DNA of 17,772 nt, taken from an uncultured Clostridia bacterium. GTDB taxonomy: Bacteria; Bacillota; Clostridia; Christensenellales; Borkfalkiaceae. The stretch lies in assembly GCA_937915565.1 (NCBI GenBank), contig CALDMH010000126.1, positions 1-17,772 of the forward strand, in the 5' to 3' direction. The position numbers and the translations under genes were made by a program. Positions 1 to 6,813 of this stretch are shown piece by piece. The notes under the pieces are model-generated. The model searched no databases. It saw only the letters and a program-made list of their open reading frames with translations, and was not told the DNA's origin. Within the stretch, counting starts at the first letter, position 1, and the number at the start of each line of letters is the position of its first letter.

Positions 1-79
1 TCTCTTTTTGCGCGGGGCTTAAAAGCTCGGAATATTCGGCAAACAGTTCGTTATAATAAATCTCGTCGCCGATATTCAT
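1..79 (-). CDS. ylxM: YlxM-like putative DNA-binding protein, N-terminal fragment
   Basis: Only the first 26 codons lie in the window; the rest continues beyond position 1. The visible peptide starts MNIGDEIYYNELFAEYSELL and continues SPAQKE. This fits the opening of YlxM/UPF0122 proteins, in which a short 'LF-x-Y-x-x-LL-x-x-KQ' helix precedes a sigma-70 region-4-like helix-turn-helix. The ATG is preceded by a G-rich ribosome binding site (AGGGGGT). YlxM is usually encoded next to ftsY and ffh and is associated with the signal recognition particle pathway, so its place directly downstream of ftsY supports the call. It is separated from ftsY by a terminator and has its own promoter. The identification rests on a short peptide plus context. 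Confidence 0.72.
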   Translation of the reverse strand, partial: MNIGDEIYYNELFAEYSELLSPAQKE

Positions 80-100
80 ATTCCTACCCCCTACTTTGCC

Positions 101-129
101 ATTATACAACTAAAAAAATGCGGTGTCAA
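101..129 (-). promoter_or_regulatory. Consensus sigma-A promoter for ylxM
   Basis: On the minus strand a perfect -35 box TTGACA (129-124) is separated by exactly 17 bases from a perfect -10 box TATAAT (106-101). The predicted start, near 94-95, leaves a leader of about 15 bases holding the ylxM ribosome binding site. The -35 box lies in the downstream arm of the ftsY terminator hairpin and the terminator T-tract forms part of the spacer, so the two signals share the same DNA. Confidence 0.85.
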
Positions 130-149
130 GCATTTTTGCCTTACACCGC
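112..149 (-). terminator. Rho-independent terminator after ftsY
   Basis: Read on the minus strand, GCGGTGT-AAG pairs with CTT-(one bulged base)-ACACCGC (arms 149-140 and 130-120), followed by A and seven T residues (118-112). It starts 17 bases after the ftsY stop codon. It overlaps the ylxM promoter. Confidence 0.85.
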
Positions 150-166
150 GATTTTATTTTTTAATT

Positions 167-1066
167 TTACTCAAAAATTGCGTCCACGAAGGATTCCTTG
201 TCGAAAGTATCCACGTCCTCGATTTTTTCGCCCGTACCGACGAAAACCACGGGAACGCAAAGTTCGTTGCAAAGCGACACGACGAAACCGCCCTTTGCAG
301 TGCCGTCGAGCTTGGTGAGAATGATTCCGTCTATTCCGACGGCGTCGTTAAACACCTCCACTTGCGACAATGCGTTTTGTCCGGTTGTGGCGTCGAGCGC
401 GATAAACTTATAAAAATGAGCTTCGGGGTATTCTCTTTCAACCACTCTCGACATCTTTTTAAGTTCTTCCATCAAGTTGGACTTGGTGTGAAGCCTGCCG
501 GCGGTGTCGATGATAAGAACGTCGGTTTTCTTGGCTTTAACCGAAGAAAGCGCGTCGAAAACGACGGCCGAAGGGTCGCTCCCCTCGCTGCTTTTAACGA
601 TTCTTACCTTGGCTCTTTCCGCCCAGATTTCAAGCTGGTCTGCCGCGGCCGCCCTGAACGTGTCCGCGGCGGCAATAGTAACCGTCTTTTTTTGCGACGT
701 GAAAAGGTGAGCCATTTTGCCTATCGAAGTGGTTTTCCCCACTCCGTTCACGCCGATGACCATTATAACGGCAGGATATTCGAGCTCGAAATCCCCCGCG
801 TTATCGAGGCAAGCCGTAATTTCGTCCTTCAAGGCCTGTTGAACCTTTTCTTTATCGGACTCCTTTTCCGCAATCATTCTGTCGTGAAGATTTTCTACGA
901 TTTCCTCCGCCGTCGTAACCGAAATGTCGGAAGAAATCAAAACGTCCTCCAAATCCTCGTAAAAATCGTCGCCTATTTTATCTCTCGAAAAGAGCTGGCG
1001 GAGTTTATTCCCCAGCCCTTCCTTGGTTTTTTTGAGCGCTCCGAAGAGCTTTCCGAAAAATCCCAT
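167..1066 (-). CDS. ftsY: Signal recognition particle receptor FtsY
   Basis: A 299-residue SRP receptor GTPase, which docks ribosome-SRP complexes at the cytoplasmic membrane for co-translational protein insertion. The NG domain is complete: the N four-helix region covers about residues 1-95. GTPase motifs follow: G1 GVNGVGKT (105-112), DTFRAAA (135-141), G3 DTAGR (187-191), G4 TKLD (251-254) and G5 GTGE (277-280). The N-terminus MGFFGKLFGALKKT is a short amphipathic membrane-targeting helix; there is no acidic A domain, as usual in Firmicutes. The frame is open upstream to 1096, but the ATG at 1066 is preferred because AAGGA sits seven bases upstream and the protein then begins as the family does. 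It is the last gene of the asnS-plsX-rnc-smc-ftsY cluster and is followed by a terminator. Confidence 0.97.
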   Translation of the reverse strand: MGFFGKLFGALKKTKEGLGNKLRQLFSRDKIGDDFYEDLEDVLISSDISVTTAEEIVENLHDRMIAEKESDKEKVQQALKDEITACLDNAGDFELEYPAVIMVIGVNGVGKTTSIGKMAHLFTSQKKTVTIAAADTFRAAAADQLEIWAERAKVRIVKSSEGSDPSAVVFDALSSVKAKKTDVLIIDTAGRLHTKSNLMEELKKMSRVVEREYPEAHFYKFIALDATTGQNALSQVEVFNDAVGIDGIILTKLDGTAKGGFVVSLCNELCVPVVFVGTGEKIEDVDTFDKESFVDAIFE

Positions 1067-1092
1067 ATAATAATCCTTATATTTAATATCGG

Positions 1093-1124
1093 GCAAACCG
1101 ACGCGTTTAAACGCGTCGGTTTGC
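1093..1124. repeat. 32-bp perfect palindrome between smc and ftsY
   Basis: A perfect 32-base inverted repeat from GCAAACCGACGCG (1093) to its complement ending at 1124, with TTTAAA at the centre. As RNA it would form a 13-bp stem with a six-base loop. It begins 27 bases upstream of the ftsY ATG and is not followed by a T-tract on either strand, so it is not a classical terminator. Possible roles are an RNA processing or stabilising hairpin, or a binding site for a dimeric protein. Confidence 0.8.
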
Positions 1125-1141
1125 GCCGTTGATTTTATTAT

Positions 1142-1220
1142 GCGCCGAGCGTATCGACAAACTTAAATGCGCCGAGCGTGACCGCAAACTTACGTACCGA
1201 GCGTATCCACAACCTCCGCA
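1142..1220 (-). repeat. Degenerate triple repeat at the smc 3' end
   Basis: Three related units of about 25-27 bases share the minus-strand core ACGCTCGG, each preceded by an AAG(C/T)TTG-like start. The first unit encodes the last residues of SMC (KLAEVVDTLGT). The other two lie after the stop codon; in the +1 frame they read KFAVTLGA and FKFVDTLGA and then stop, which resembles the SMC terminus. The repeat looks like a duplicated gene end that has fallen out of frame. Confidence 0.7.
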
Positions 1221-4200
1221 AGCTTAACCGAAACGATTCTCGAAACGCCTTTTTCCTGCATCGTTACGCCGAAAAGCGCGTCCGCAAGCCCCATCGTAAC
1301 CTTTTTGTGGGTTATAACGATGAACTGCGTGTCGTCCGAGAAATTGCGGAGATAGTTTGCAAATCTCTCCACGTTCGCGTCGTCGAGCGCGGCCTCTATT
1401 TCGTCGAGAACGACGAAAGGCATCGGGCGGAGTTTCAGAATCGCGAAAAGGATTGCGATTGCCGTAAGCGACATTTCGCCGCCTGACAAAAGCGATATTT
1501 TTTGAAGTTTCTTCCCCGGCGGCTCTGCGACGATTTCCACACCCTGTTCAAGCGGGTCGTCCGTTTCGCCTTGCTCCAAAATCAAATCCGCCGAACCGCC
1601 GCCGAACAACTCTTTGAATATTCTCGAAAAGTTCGCTCTTATCTTCGCGAAGCCCTCCGAAAACTTTTCGCTCATTTCGTTGGTAAGGTCGGCAATTACG
1701 TTTTTAAGGTCCTCCTCGGCTTTGAGAAGGTCGTCCCTTTGCGTTGCCATATCCTGATAACGCGCGTCGAGTTTTTCAAAATCGTCGATTGCGTCGAGGT
1801 TGATATTGCCGAGCGACGTGATTTTCTTTTTAAGACGAGAAATTTCCTGCGCGGAAACGGTTATATCGTAATCCGGGTCGGCAGAAGGAAGAGCTTCGTC
1901 GTAAGTGACGTTATATTCTTCCGCAACCCTTTGCTGCATATATTCGAGTTCGCTGTCGATTTTGGAAAGCGAAACCTCTTCGGCATACTTCTTTTCGCTG
2001 AGTTTGGAAATTTCGGCCTGAACCATTTCGCGGCGAAGGTTGTCCTGACGAACGCTTTCGGCAAGGTCGGCTTTTCTCTTTTCAAACGAAGCTCTCTTGT
2101 CTTTAAGAGTTTGCAAATATTCCTGTTGCGAACCCGTGAGCGCGACTTTTTCAACCTCGCTCATAAGCCCCGAAACGATTGAATCGTCGTTGTCGAGCGT
2201 GCGCTGGTCCTTCTCCCTGTTTTGCGTGAGAGTTTCTCTTTCCGCTTCCATACGGGCTATATCGTCGCGACCGGCTTTGATTTCCGCGGCAAGCGAGCCG
2301 AGTTTTGCCTGAATACGGGTATTCTCTTCTACAAGTTCGTCCCTTCTCTTCTTGTATTCGTCGAAGACGTTCTGGTTTTTAGCCGCGTCGGAAGACGCGC
2401 TGCGCTTCTTTTGTTCGAGAGCTTGGTTGCCGCTTTCTATATCCGAATATTCTCTGTCGATTTCGCTGATTCTCGAAGAAATGAGAGCGATTGAGTTTCT
2501 GCAAGCCTCGATTTCCTTTTTAACGTCCTCGATTTTGATTTCGGTTGCCGCAACCTGTTCTTTGAGCGCAACCGATTTCTGCCTTAAATCCTGCAAAAAC
2601 GCGTTGACTCTTTCAAGTTCGGCTTTTTGCTCCGCAACCTGCGATTCGAGCTGTGCCTTCTTGTGGTTTCTCCTGTCCATCTCCTCTTTCTTTTCGGCGA
2701 TGGCTTTATCGGCGTCGTCAACCTTTCTGTCCATAGAAAGTATTCCGGACGCGCCCTGTTTTCTCGAACCGCCGGACATAGAACCGTTGGAAGACAAAAC
2801 GTCGCCGTCGAGCGTGACGATTTTAAATCCGAAACGGTATTTTTTAGCTATGTTCGTAGCGTTTTCGATGGTGTCTACGATGAGCGTGTTGCCAAGAAGG
2901 AATCTCACGACGCTGTCGAAATACTTATCGTAAGAAACAAGCGACGTGGCAAGCCCCAAAGCTCCTCTTTCGTCCAGAGCCATACGCGTATCCGCGCCGT
3001 CGGCTCTCGGTTTCATCGAGGAAACGGGAAGGAAAGTAACCCTGCCGCCCTCGGTGCGTTTGAGGTAATTTATAAGATATTGCGCGTCGTCCGGAGTGGC
3101 GGTTACGACGTTTTGCATAGCCCCGCCGAAGCAGGTCTCGATTGCCGTTTCGTATTTCGCGTCCGTTTTTACGAGGTTGGCAACGACGCCTTTTATTCTC
3201 TTCGCAACTTCCGCGTTGCTCTTTCCGCTGTTCAAAAGGTGTCTTACGGCAACGGGGAAGCCTTCAAAATTATCCCTTATGCTCGCAAAAGTACGCTTGT
3301 TGGCTTCGAGAGCCGCAATTTCGGAATTGAGCTTGAAAATGCGGGAATTGATGTCCGATATGTAAATATTGGTGGCGGCAATATCGTTTTCTTTGTCTTT
3401 AATGTCGTTTTTGGTGTTGGCAATGAGCTTTTCGGTTTGAGCAAGCTCGGTTTGCTTAACGGTGTTTTCCACGGTAAGCTCGGAAAGTTTGCCCGAAAGT
3501 TCGTCAAGACGGTCGTTAGTTTCCTTTTGCCTTGCCTCGATAACGTTCTTTTCGGAAGAAAGCGCGCCGATATTTTGCTTCAAATCCGCAAGCGATTCCA
3601 CGCTTTTCAAAATAGCGTCCTGGGCGTTACGCGCGTTTTGCTCGCCCTCGTTTATCGCCGCGACGACTTTCGCAAGCTCGGTGCTTACCTTGCCTCCCTT
3701 AATTTCGAGTTCGGCAAGCTGTTTTTCGCTTTCGAGAATTCCGTCCTTTTTGGCCGAAATTTCCTCGGCAAGCTCTTTAAGCCTGTTTTCCGCGTCCAGA
3801 ATAGCCTGACGAAGCCTTTTTATCTCGTTTCTGAAATAATTGATTTTTTCGCCGTAAACCTTGGCGTTACCGGACTGACGCTCGAACTCCTGCGTTTTTT
3901 CGATAAGCTCGTCGTTGACCTGCTTAACGTATTCGTCCGCGTCCGCAACCTCTTTTTGGTGACGGTTATAGGATTTGATTGCGTCGTCGAGCTCCGCGCT
4001 GCGAAGGGCAAGCTCGTTTACGATGTCCCTTATCCTGCCGTTTATCGTGGCTTTGGACTGCGAAGCGTGCGAGGATTTATAAAGGTAAGCGTTTATTTCG
4101 TGGTATTTAAGTTCGTCCGACAACGCCATATAACTACGCGTTTTTTCGGACTGTTTGCGAAGGGGTTCGAGCTGATTTTCAAGCTCGGAGGTGATGTCCG

Positions 4201-4777
4201 AAATACGGACGATGTTATCTCTCGTTCTATCGAGTTTTCTGGAAGTTTCAAGCCTTTTTTGCTTGGTTTTGGCAATGCCCACCGCTTCCTCGAAAATCGT
4301 TCTTCTGTCCTCCGGTTTGGACGAGAGAATCTCCGAAACTTTACCTTGCCCGATGATGGTGTAGCCTTCTTTTGAAATGCCGCCTTCGCGAAGGTAATCG
4401 ACTATATCTTTAAGCCTTGCAAGCTTTCTGTTGACGTAGTATTCGCTTTCACCGGACCTGTAAAGTTTTCTGGTGAAAACGACTTCGGTGTATTCGAGGT
4501 CCTTAAAAACTTTGTCGGTATTATCGAAAACGAGCGAAACTTCGCAATAAGAAAGGGCTTTTCTGTTCTGAGTTCCGTTGAATATGACGTCCTGCATATT
4601 CGAGCCGCGCAACTGTTTTGCGGACTGCTCGCCCAAAACCCATCTTATTGCGTCCGCTACGTTGCTCTTTCCGCAACCGTTTGGACCTACGATACAGGTT
4701 ACTCCGTTTTCAAACTGTATCTCTTGCTTATCGGCGAAAGATTTGAACCCTACAAGTTCGATTCTTTTAAAATTCAC
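1190..4777 (-). CDS. smc: Chromosome segregation ATPase SMC
   Basis: A 1195-residue SMC protein, the normal length. It forms an ATP-gated dimeric ring with ScpA/ScpB that compacts and segregates the nucleoid. The N-terminal head has Walker A GPNGCGKSN (31-39) and a Q-loop region around IIGQGKVSEIL. Coiled coil runs over about 170-500, the hinge over about 505-675 (GFPVAV...GVVANLV...GSMSGGSR), and a second coiled coil to about 1030. The C-terminal head has signature LSGGEMSLTA (1097-1106) and Walker B FVVLDE (1121-1126). The start is a GTG at 4777, nine bases after a GGAG site. The first 11 bases overlap the end of rnc, suggesting translational coupling. One oddity is Met after LSGGE, where most SMC proteins have Lys or Arg. 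Confidence 0.97.
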   Translation of the reverse strand: MNFKRIELVGFKSFADKQEIQFENGVTCIVGPNGCGKSNVADAIRWVLGEQSAKQLRGSNMQDVIFNGTQNRKALSYCEVSLVFDNTDKVFKDLEYTEVVFTRKLYRSGESEYYVNRKLARLKDIVDYLREGGISKEGYTIIGQGKVSEILSSKPEDRRTIFEEAVGIAKTKQKRLETSRKLDRTRDNIVRISDITSELENQLEPLRKQSEKTRSYMALSDELKYHEINAYLYKSSHASQSKATINGRIRDIVNELALRSAELDDAIKSYNRHQKEVADADEYVKQVNDELIEKTQEFERQSGNAKVYGEKINYFRNEIKRLRQAILDAENRLKELAEEISAKKDGILESEKQLAELEIKGGKVSTELAKVVAAINEGEQNARNAQDAILKSVESLADLKQNIGALSSEKNVIEARQKETNDRLDELSGKLSELTVENTVKQTELAQTEKLIANTKNDIKDKENDIAATNIYISDINSRIFKLNSEIAALEANKRTFASIRDNFEGFPVAVRHLLNSGKSNAEVAKRIKGVVANLVKTDAKYETAIETCFGGAMQNVVTATPDDAQYLINYLKRTEGGRVTFLPVSSMKPRADGADTRMALDERGALGLATSLVSYDKYFDSVVRFLLGNTLIVDTIENATNIAKKYRFGFKIVTLDGDVLSSNGSMSGGSRKQGASGILSMDRKVDDADKAIAEKKEEMDRRNHKKAQLESQVAEQKAELERVNAFLQDLRQKSVALKEQVAATEIKIEDVKKEIEACRNSIALISSRISEIDREYSDIESGNQALEQKKRSASSDAAKNQNVFDEYKKRRDELVEENTRIQAKLGSLAAEIKAGRDDIARMEAERETLTQNREKDQRTLDNDDSIVSGLMSEVEKVALTGSQQEYLQTLKDKRASFEKRKADLAESVRQDNLRREMVQAEISKLSEKKYAEEVSLSKIDSELEYMQQRVAEEYNVTYDEALPSADPDYDITVSAQEISRLKKKITSLGNINLDAIDDFEKLDARYQDMATQRDDLLKAEEDLKNVIADLTNEMSEKFSEGFAKIRANFSRIFKELFGGGSADLILEQGETDDPLEQGVEIVAEPPGKKLQKISLLSGGEMSLTAIAILFAILKLRPMPFVVLDEIEAALDDANVERFANYLRNFSDDTQFIVITHKKVTMGLADALFGVTMQEKGVSRIVSVKLAEVVDTLGT

Positions 4778-5786
4778 TTAATCTTTCTCCTTTTCGGGGC
4801 TTCGGCTTTTTCGCCTTTACCCGATTTTTATTATCCGAACGAATTTTATTCGTTTTTAGCTTATTTTCAAAAACGACTTTGCCCTGCTTTTTATCGGCTT
4901 GCGGCTTGTTTCGTTTGTTTTGCCTGTTTTGCTCGTTGCCGCTTTTCTTCCGGTCGTTTTGCCGTTTGTTTTTTTGCCCGTCGTTTTGCTTTCGGGCATT
5001 TTGCGTTTTGTCGTTTTGCTTTTGACTGTTTTGTTTTTGGCCGTTTCGTTTTTGCGAAACTTCGTCGTTTCCGCCGCCGAGCTTTGAAAGCGCGATTTTC
5101 GCCGCGGATTGCTCCGCTTCGCTCTTCTTCTTCCCGCTTGCCACGGCAAGAACTTTCCCCGATACTTCCGCCGAAACGGTGAACACAGGGTCGTGCGCAG
5201 GGCCGGTTTTCTTCTTTTCGCGATAAACTATCTCGCCGAGTTTGTTCTTCTGAACGTACTCTTGAAGTTTGCCCTTGTAATTCTCGATTTTAGCGTTTTG
5301 CGATGGTTTGGCTTCCGCGCCCGTCGCAATCTTTCTATCCGGCCTGAACCGTGAAAGCAACGCCTTTTTTATGAAGCTTTTGGCTTCTTCCAAACCGCCG
5401 TCAATATAAATTCCCGCAACGAGAGCCTCGAAAAGATTTTCGCAAGCCGCCTCGTGATGTTCGGGCGAATTTTTCCTTTCGCCCTCGCCGTAAAGAATAA
5501 AATCGTTTAAGCCGAGCCTTATTATCGCTTCGGCGAGCGGTTTTCCGGAAACTATTTGTTGTTTATACAGCGTGAGCCTTCCTTCTTCCTCTTCCGGGAA
5601 TTTTCCGTAAAGGTATTCGGTGACTATGAAGCCCAAAATCGAATCGCCGAAAAATTCGAGCCTTTCGTTGTTTTTTCCGCCGTGCTCGTGCGAATACGAC
5701 GAATGAGTGAAGCAGTTGCGAAGAAGCGTTTTGTCCTTGAACGAATAACCGAGCCTTTCCTCACATTCGTAAATCACGAATATCAT
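4767..5786 (-). CDS. rnc: Ribonuclease III with a long low-complexity basic tail
   Basis: RNase III cleaves double-stranded RNA in rRNA maturation and mRNA control. The nuclease domain covers about 1-150 with the signature NERLEFFGDS (40-49), giving catalytic candidates E41, E44 and D48, then E68-range acidic residues and E120. A double-stranded RNA-binding domain covers about 167-238. The family is usually about 225-240 residues; this protein has 339. The extra ~100 residues are rich in Gln, Asn and Lys, with repeated QKQN-like words, and are strongly basic and probably disordered. At the position of E. coli Asp114 there is Asn117 (CENLFEAL); I recall Asn there in some other RNase III families, so this may be tolerated. 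The ATG shares an ATGA overlap with the plsX stop and is preceded by GGAGAGGA. It overlaps smc by 11 bases. Confidence 0.95.
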   Translation of the reverse strand: MIFVIYECEERLGYSFKDKTLLRNCFTHSSYSHEHGGKNNERLEFFGDSILGFIVTEYLYGKFPEEEEGRLTLYKQQIVSGKPLAEAIIRLGLNDFILYGEGERKNSPEHHEAACENLFEALVAGIYIDGGLEEAKSFIKKALLSRFRPDRKIATGAEAKPSQNAKIENYKGKLQEYVQKNKLGEIVYREKKKTGPAHDPVFTVSAEVSGKVLAVASGKKKSEAEQSAAKIALSKLGGGNDEVSQKRNGQKQNSQKQNDKTQNARKQNDGQKNKRQNDRKKSGNEQNRQNKRNKPQADKKQGKVVFENKLKTNKIRSDNKNRVKAKKPKPRKGERLSEF

Positions 5787-6799
5787 ACGTCCTCTCCGCT
5801 TATCTTGCCGATATTGTCTTTTATTTTGCCGCTCACGTTCATTGCCGCGGCGTTATACGCCTGAAATACGGCGTTTTTCATCGCCTCGGCTTTGGACGAG
5901 CCGTGAGCCTTTACGATTATTTTATCCATACCGAGAAGAACCGCGCCGCCCTTCTTGTTATAATCGAGTTTGCCTTTTACCTTTCTGAACGCGCCCTTCA
6001 TCAAAAGCGCGCCGAGCGTGGCTTTTTTGGAAGCTTTTATCTCCGTTTTGAGCGTGGAGAAAATGCACGCCACCGCGCCCTCTATGCTTTTAAGCGCGAT
6101 ATTGCCGTTGAACCCGTCGGAAACGACGACGTCGTAATCGCCGGAGAGAATATCTCTCGCTTCCATATTTCCCACGAAGTTCAGTCCTTTTATTTCCTTA
6201 ATCATCGCAAACGCTTCTTTCGTTAAAGCGTTGCCTTTTTTATCTTCCGTTCCGTTGGATAAAAGCGCGACGCGCGGATTTTTAATCCCAACGACCTCGC
6301 TCATATAAACGCTGCCCATAACGGCGAACTGCGCGAGATTCTGCGGCTTTGCATCGGGATTTGCCCCGCAGTCGAGCAGCATCGTTTCGCCTCCCTTCAA
6401 GTTCGGAAGAAGCGGCGAAAGCGCGGGACGAAGAATCCCTCTTATCCTCGGCGTTAAAAGAATCGCCGCGGCAAGCACCGCACCCGTTGAGCCTGCCGAA
6501 ACGAACGCTTTTGCCTGTTCGTCGTTTTTAAGAATTTTAGCCGCGACCACTATCGAAGAATCGGGTTTGTTTTTTATCGCTTCGGTGGGAACGTCGTCGC
6601 AGGTTATAACCTCTTCGGCGTTTATAACCGACACTCTCGACGAATCGTATTCGCATCTCCCGAGGATTTCGCGAATGGCGTTTTCCTTGCCGACGAGCGC
6701 GACGTCGAAGCCTTCTTTTTCGTTTACGGCGGCAAGCGCGCCCTGCACTATTTCTTCGGGGGCGTTATCGCCGCCGAACGCGTCAATAATTATCTTCAT
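5783..6799 (-). CDS. plsX: Phosphate acyltransferase PlsX
   Basis: A 338-residue, full-length PlsX, which converts acyl-ACP and phosphate to acyl-phosphate, the acyl donor for PlsY in phospholipid synthesis at the membrane surface. Family motifs are in order: DAFGGDNAP (6-14), SAGSTGA (101-107), LLDCGAN (141-147), LLSNGTEDKKGN (179-190), DGFNGN (228-233), GGAVLLG (284-290) and a late HGSS (299-302). The ATG lies 14 bases after the asnS stop with a GGAGAG site between them, and the stop overlaps the rnc start as ATGA. In many Firmicutes plsX is followed by fabD, fabG and acpP before rnc; here they are absent. Confidence 0.96.
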   Translation of the reverse strand: MKIIIDAFGGDNAPEEIVQGALAAVNEKEGFDVALVGKENAIREILGRCEYDSSRVSVINAEEVITCDDVPTEAIKNKPDSSIVVAAKILKNDEQAKAFVSAGSTGAVLAAAILLTPRIRGILRPALSPLLPNLKGGETMLLDCGANPDAKPQNLAQFAVMGSVYMSEVVGIKNPRVALLSNGTEDKKGNALTKEAFAMIKEIKGLNFVGNMEARDILSGDYDVVVSDGFNGNIALKSIEGAVACIFSTLKTEIKASKKATLGALLMKGAFRKVKGKLDYNKKGGAVLLGMDKIIVKAHGSSKAEAMKNAVFQAYNAAAMNVSGKIKDNIGKISGEDV

Positions 6800-6813
6800 C
6801 GATGCTCTCCGTC

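Noticed and set aside
362..1132. A 256-codon plus-strand frame opposite ftsY
   Set aside because: It is a shadow of ftsY, whose full set of GTPase motifs is on the minus strand; it has no recognisable domain.
2627..4375. A 582-codon plus-strand frame opposite smc
   Set aside because: It is produced by codon bias of smc on the other strand; it has no domain resemblance, and the smc reading is complete and conserved.
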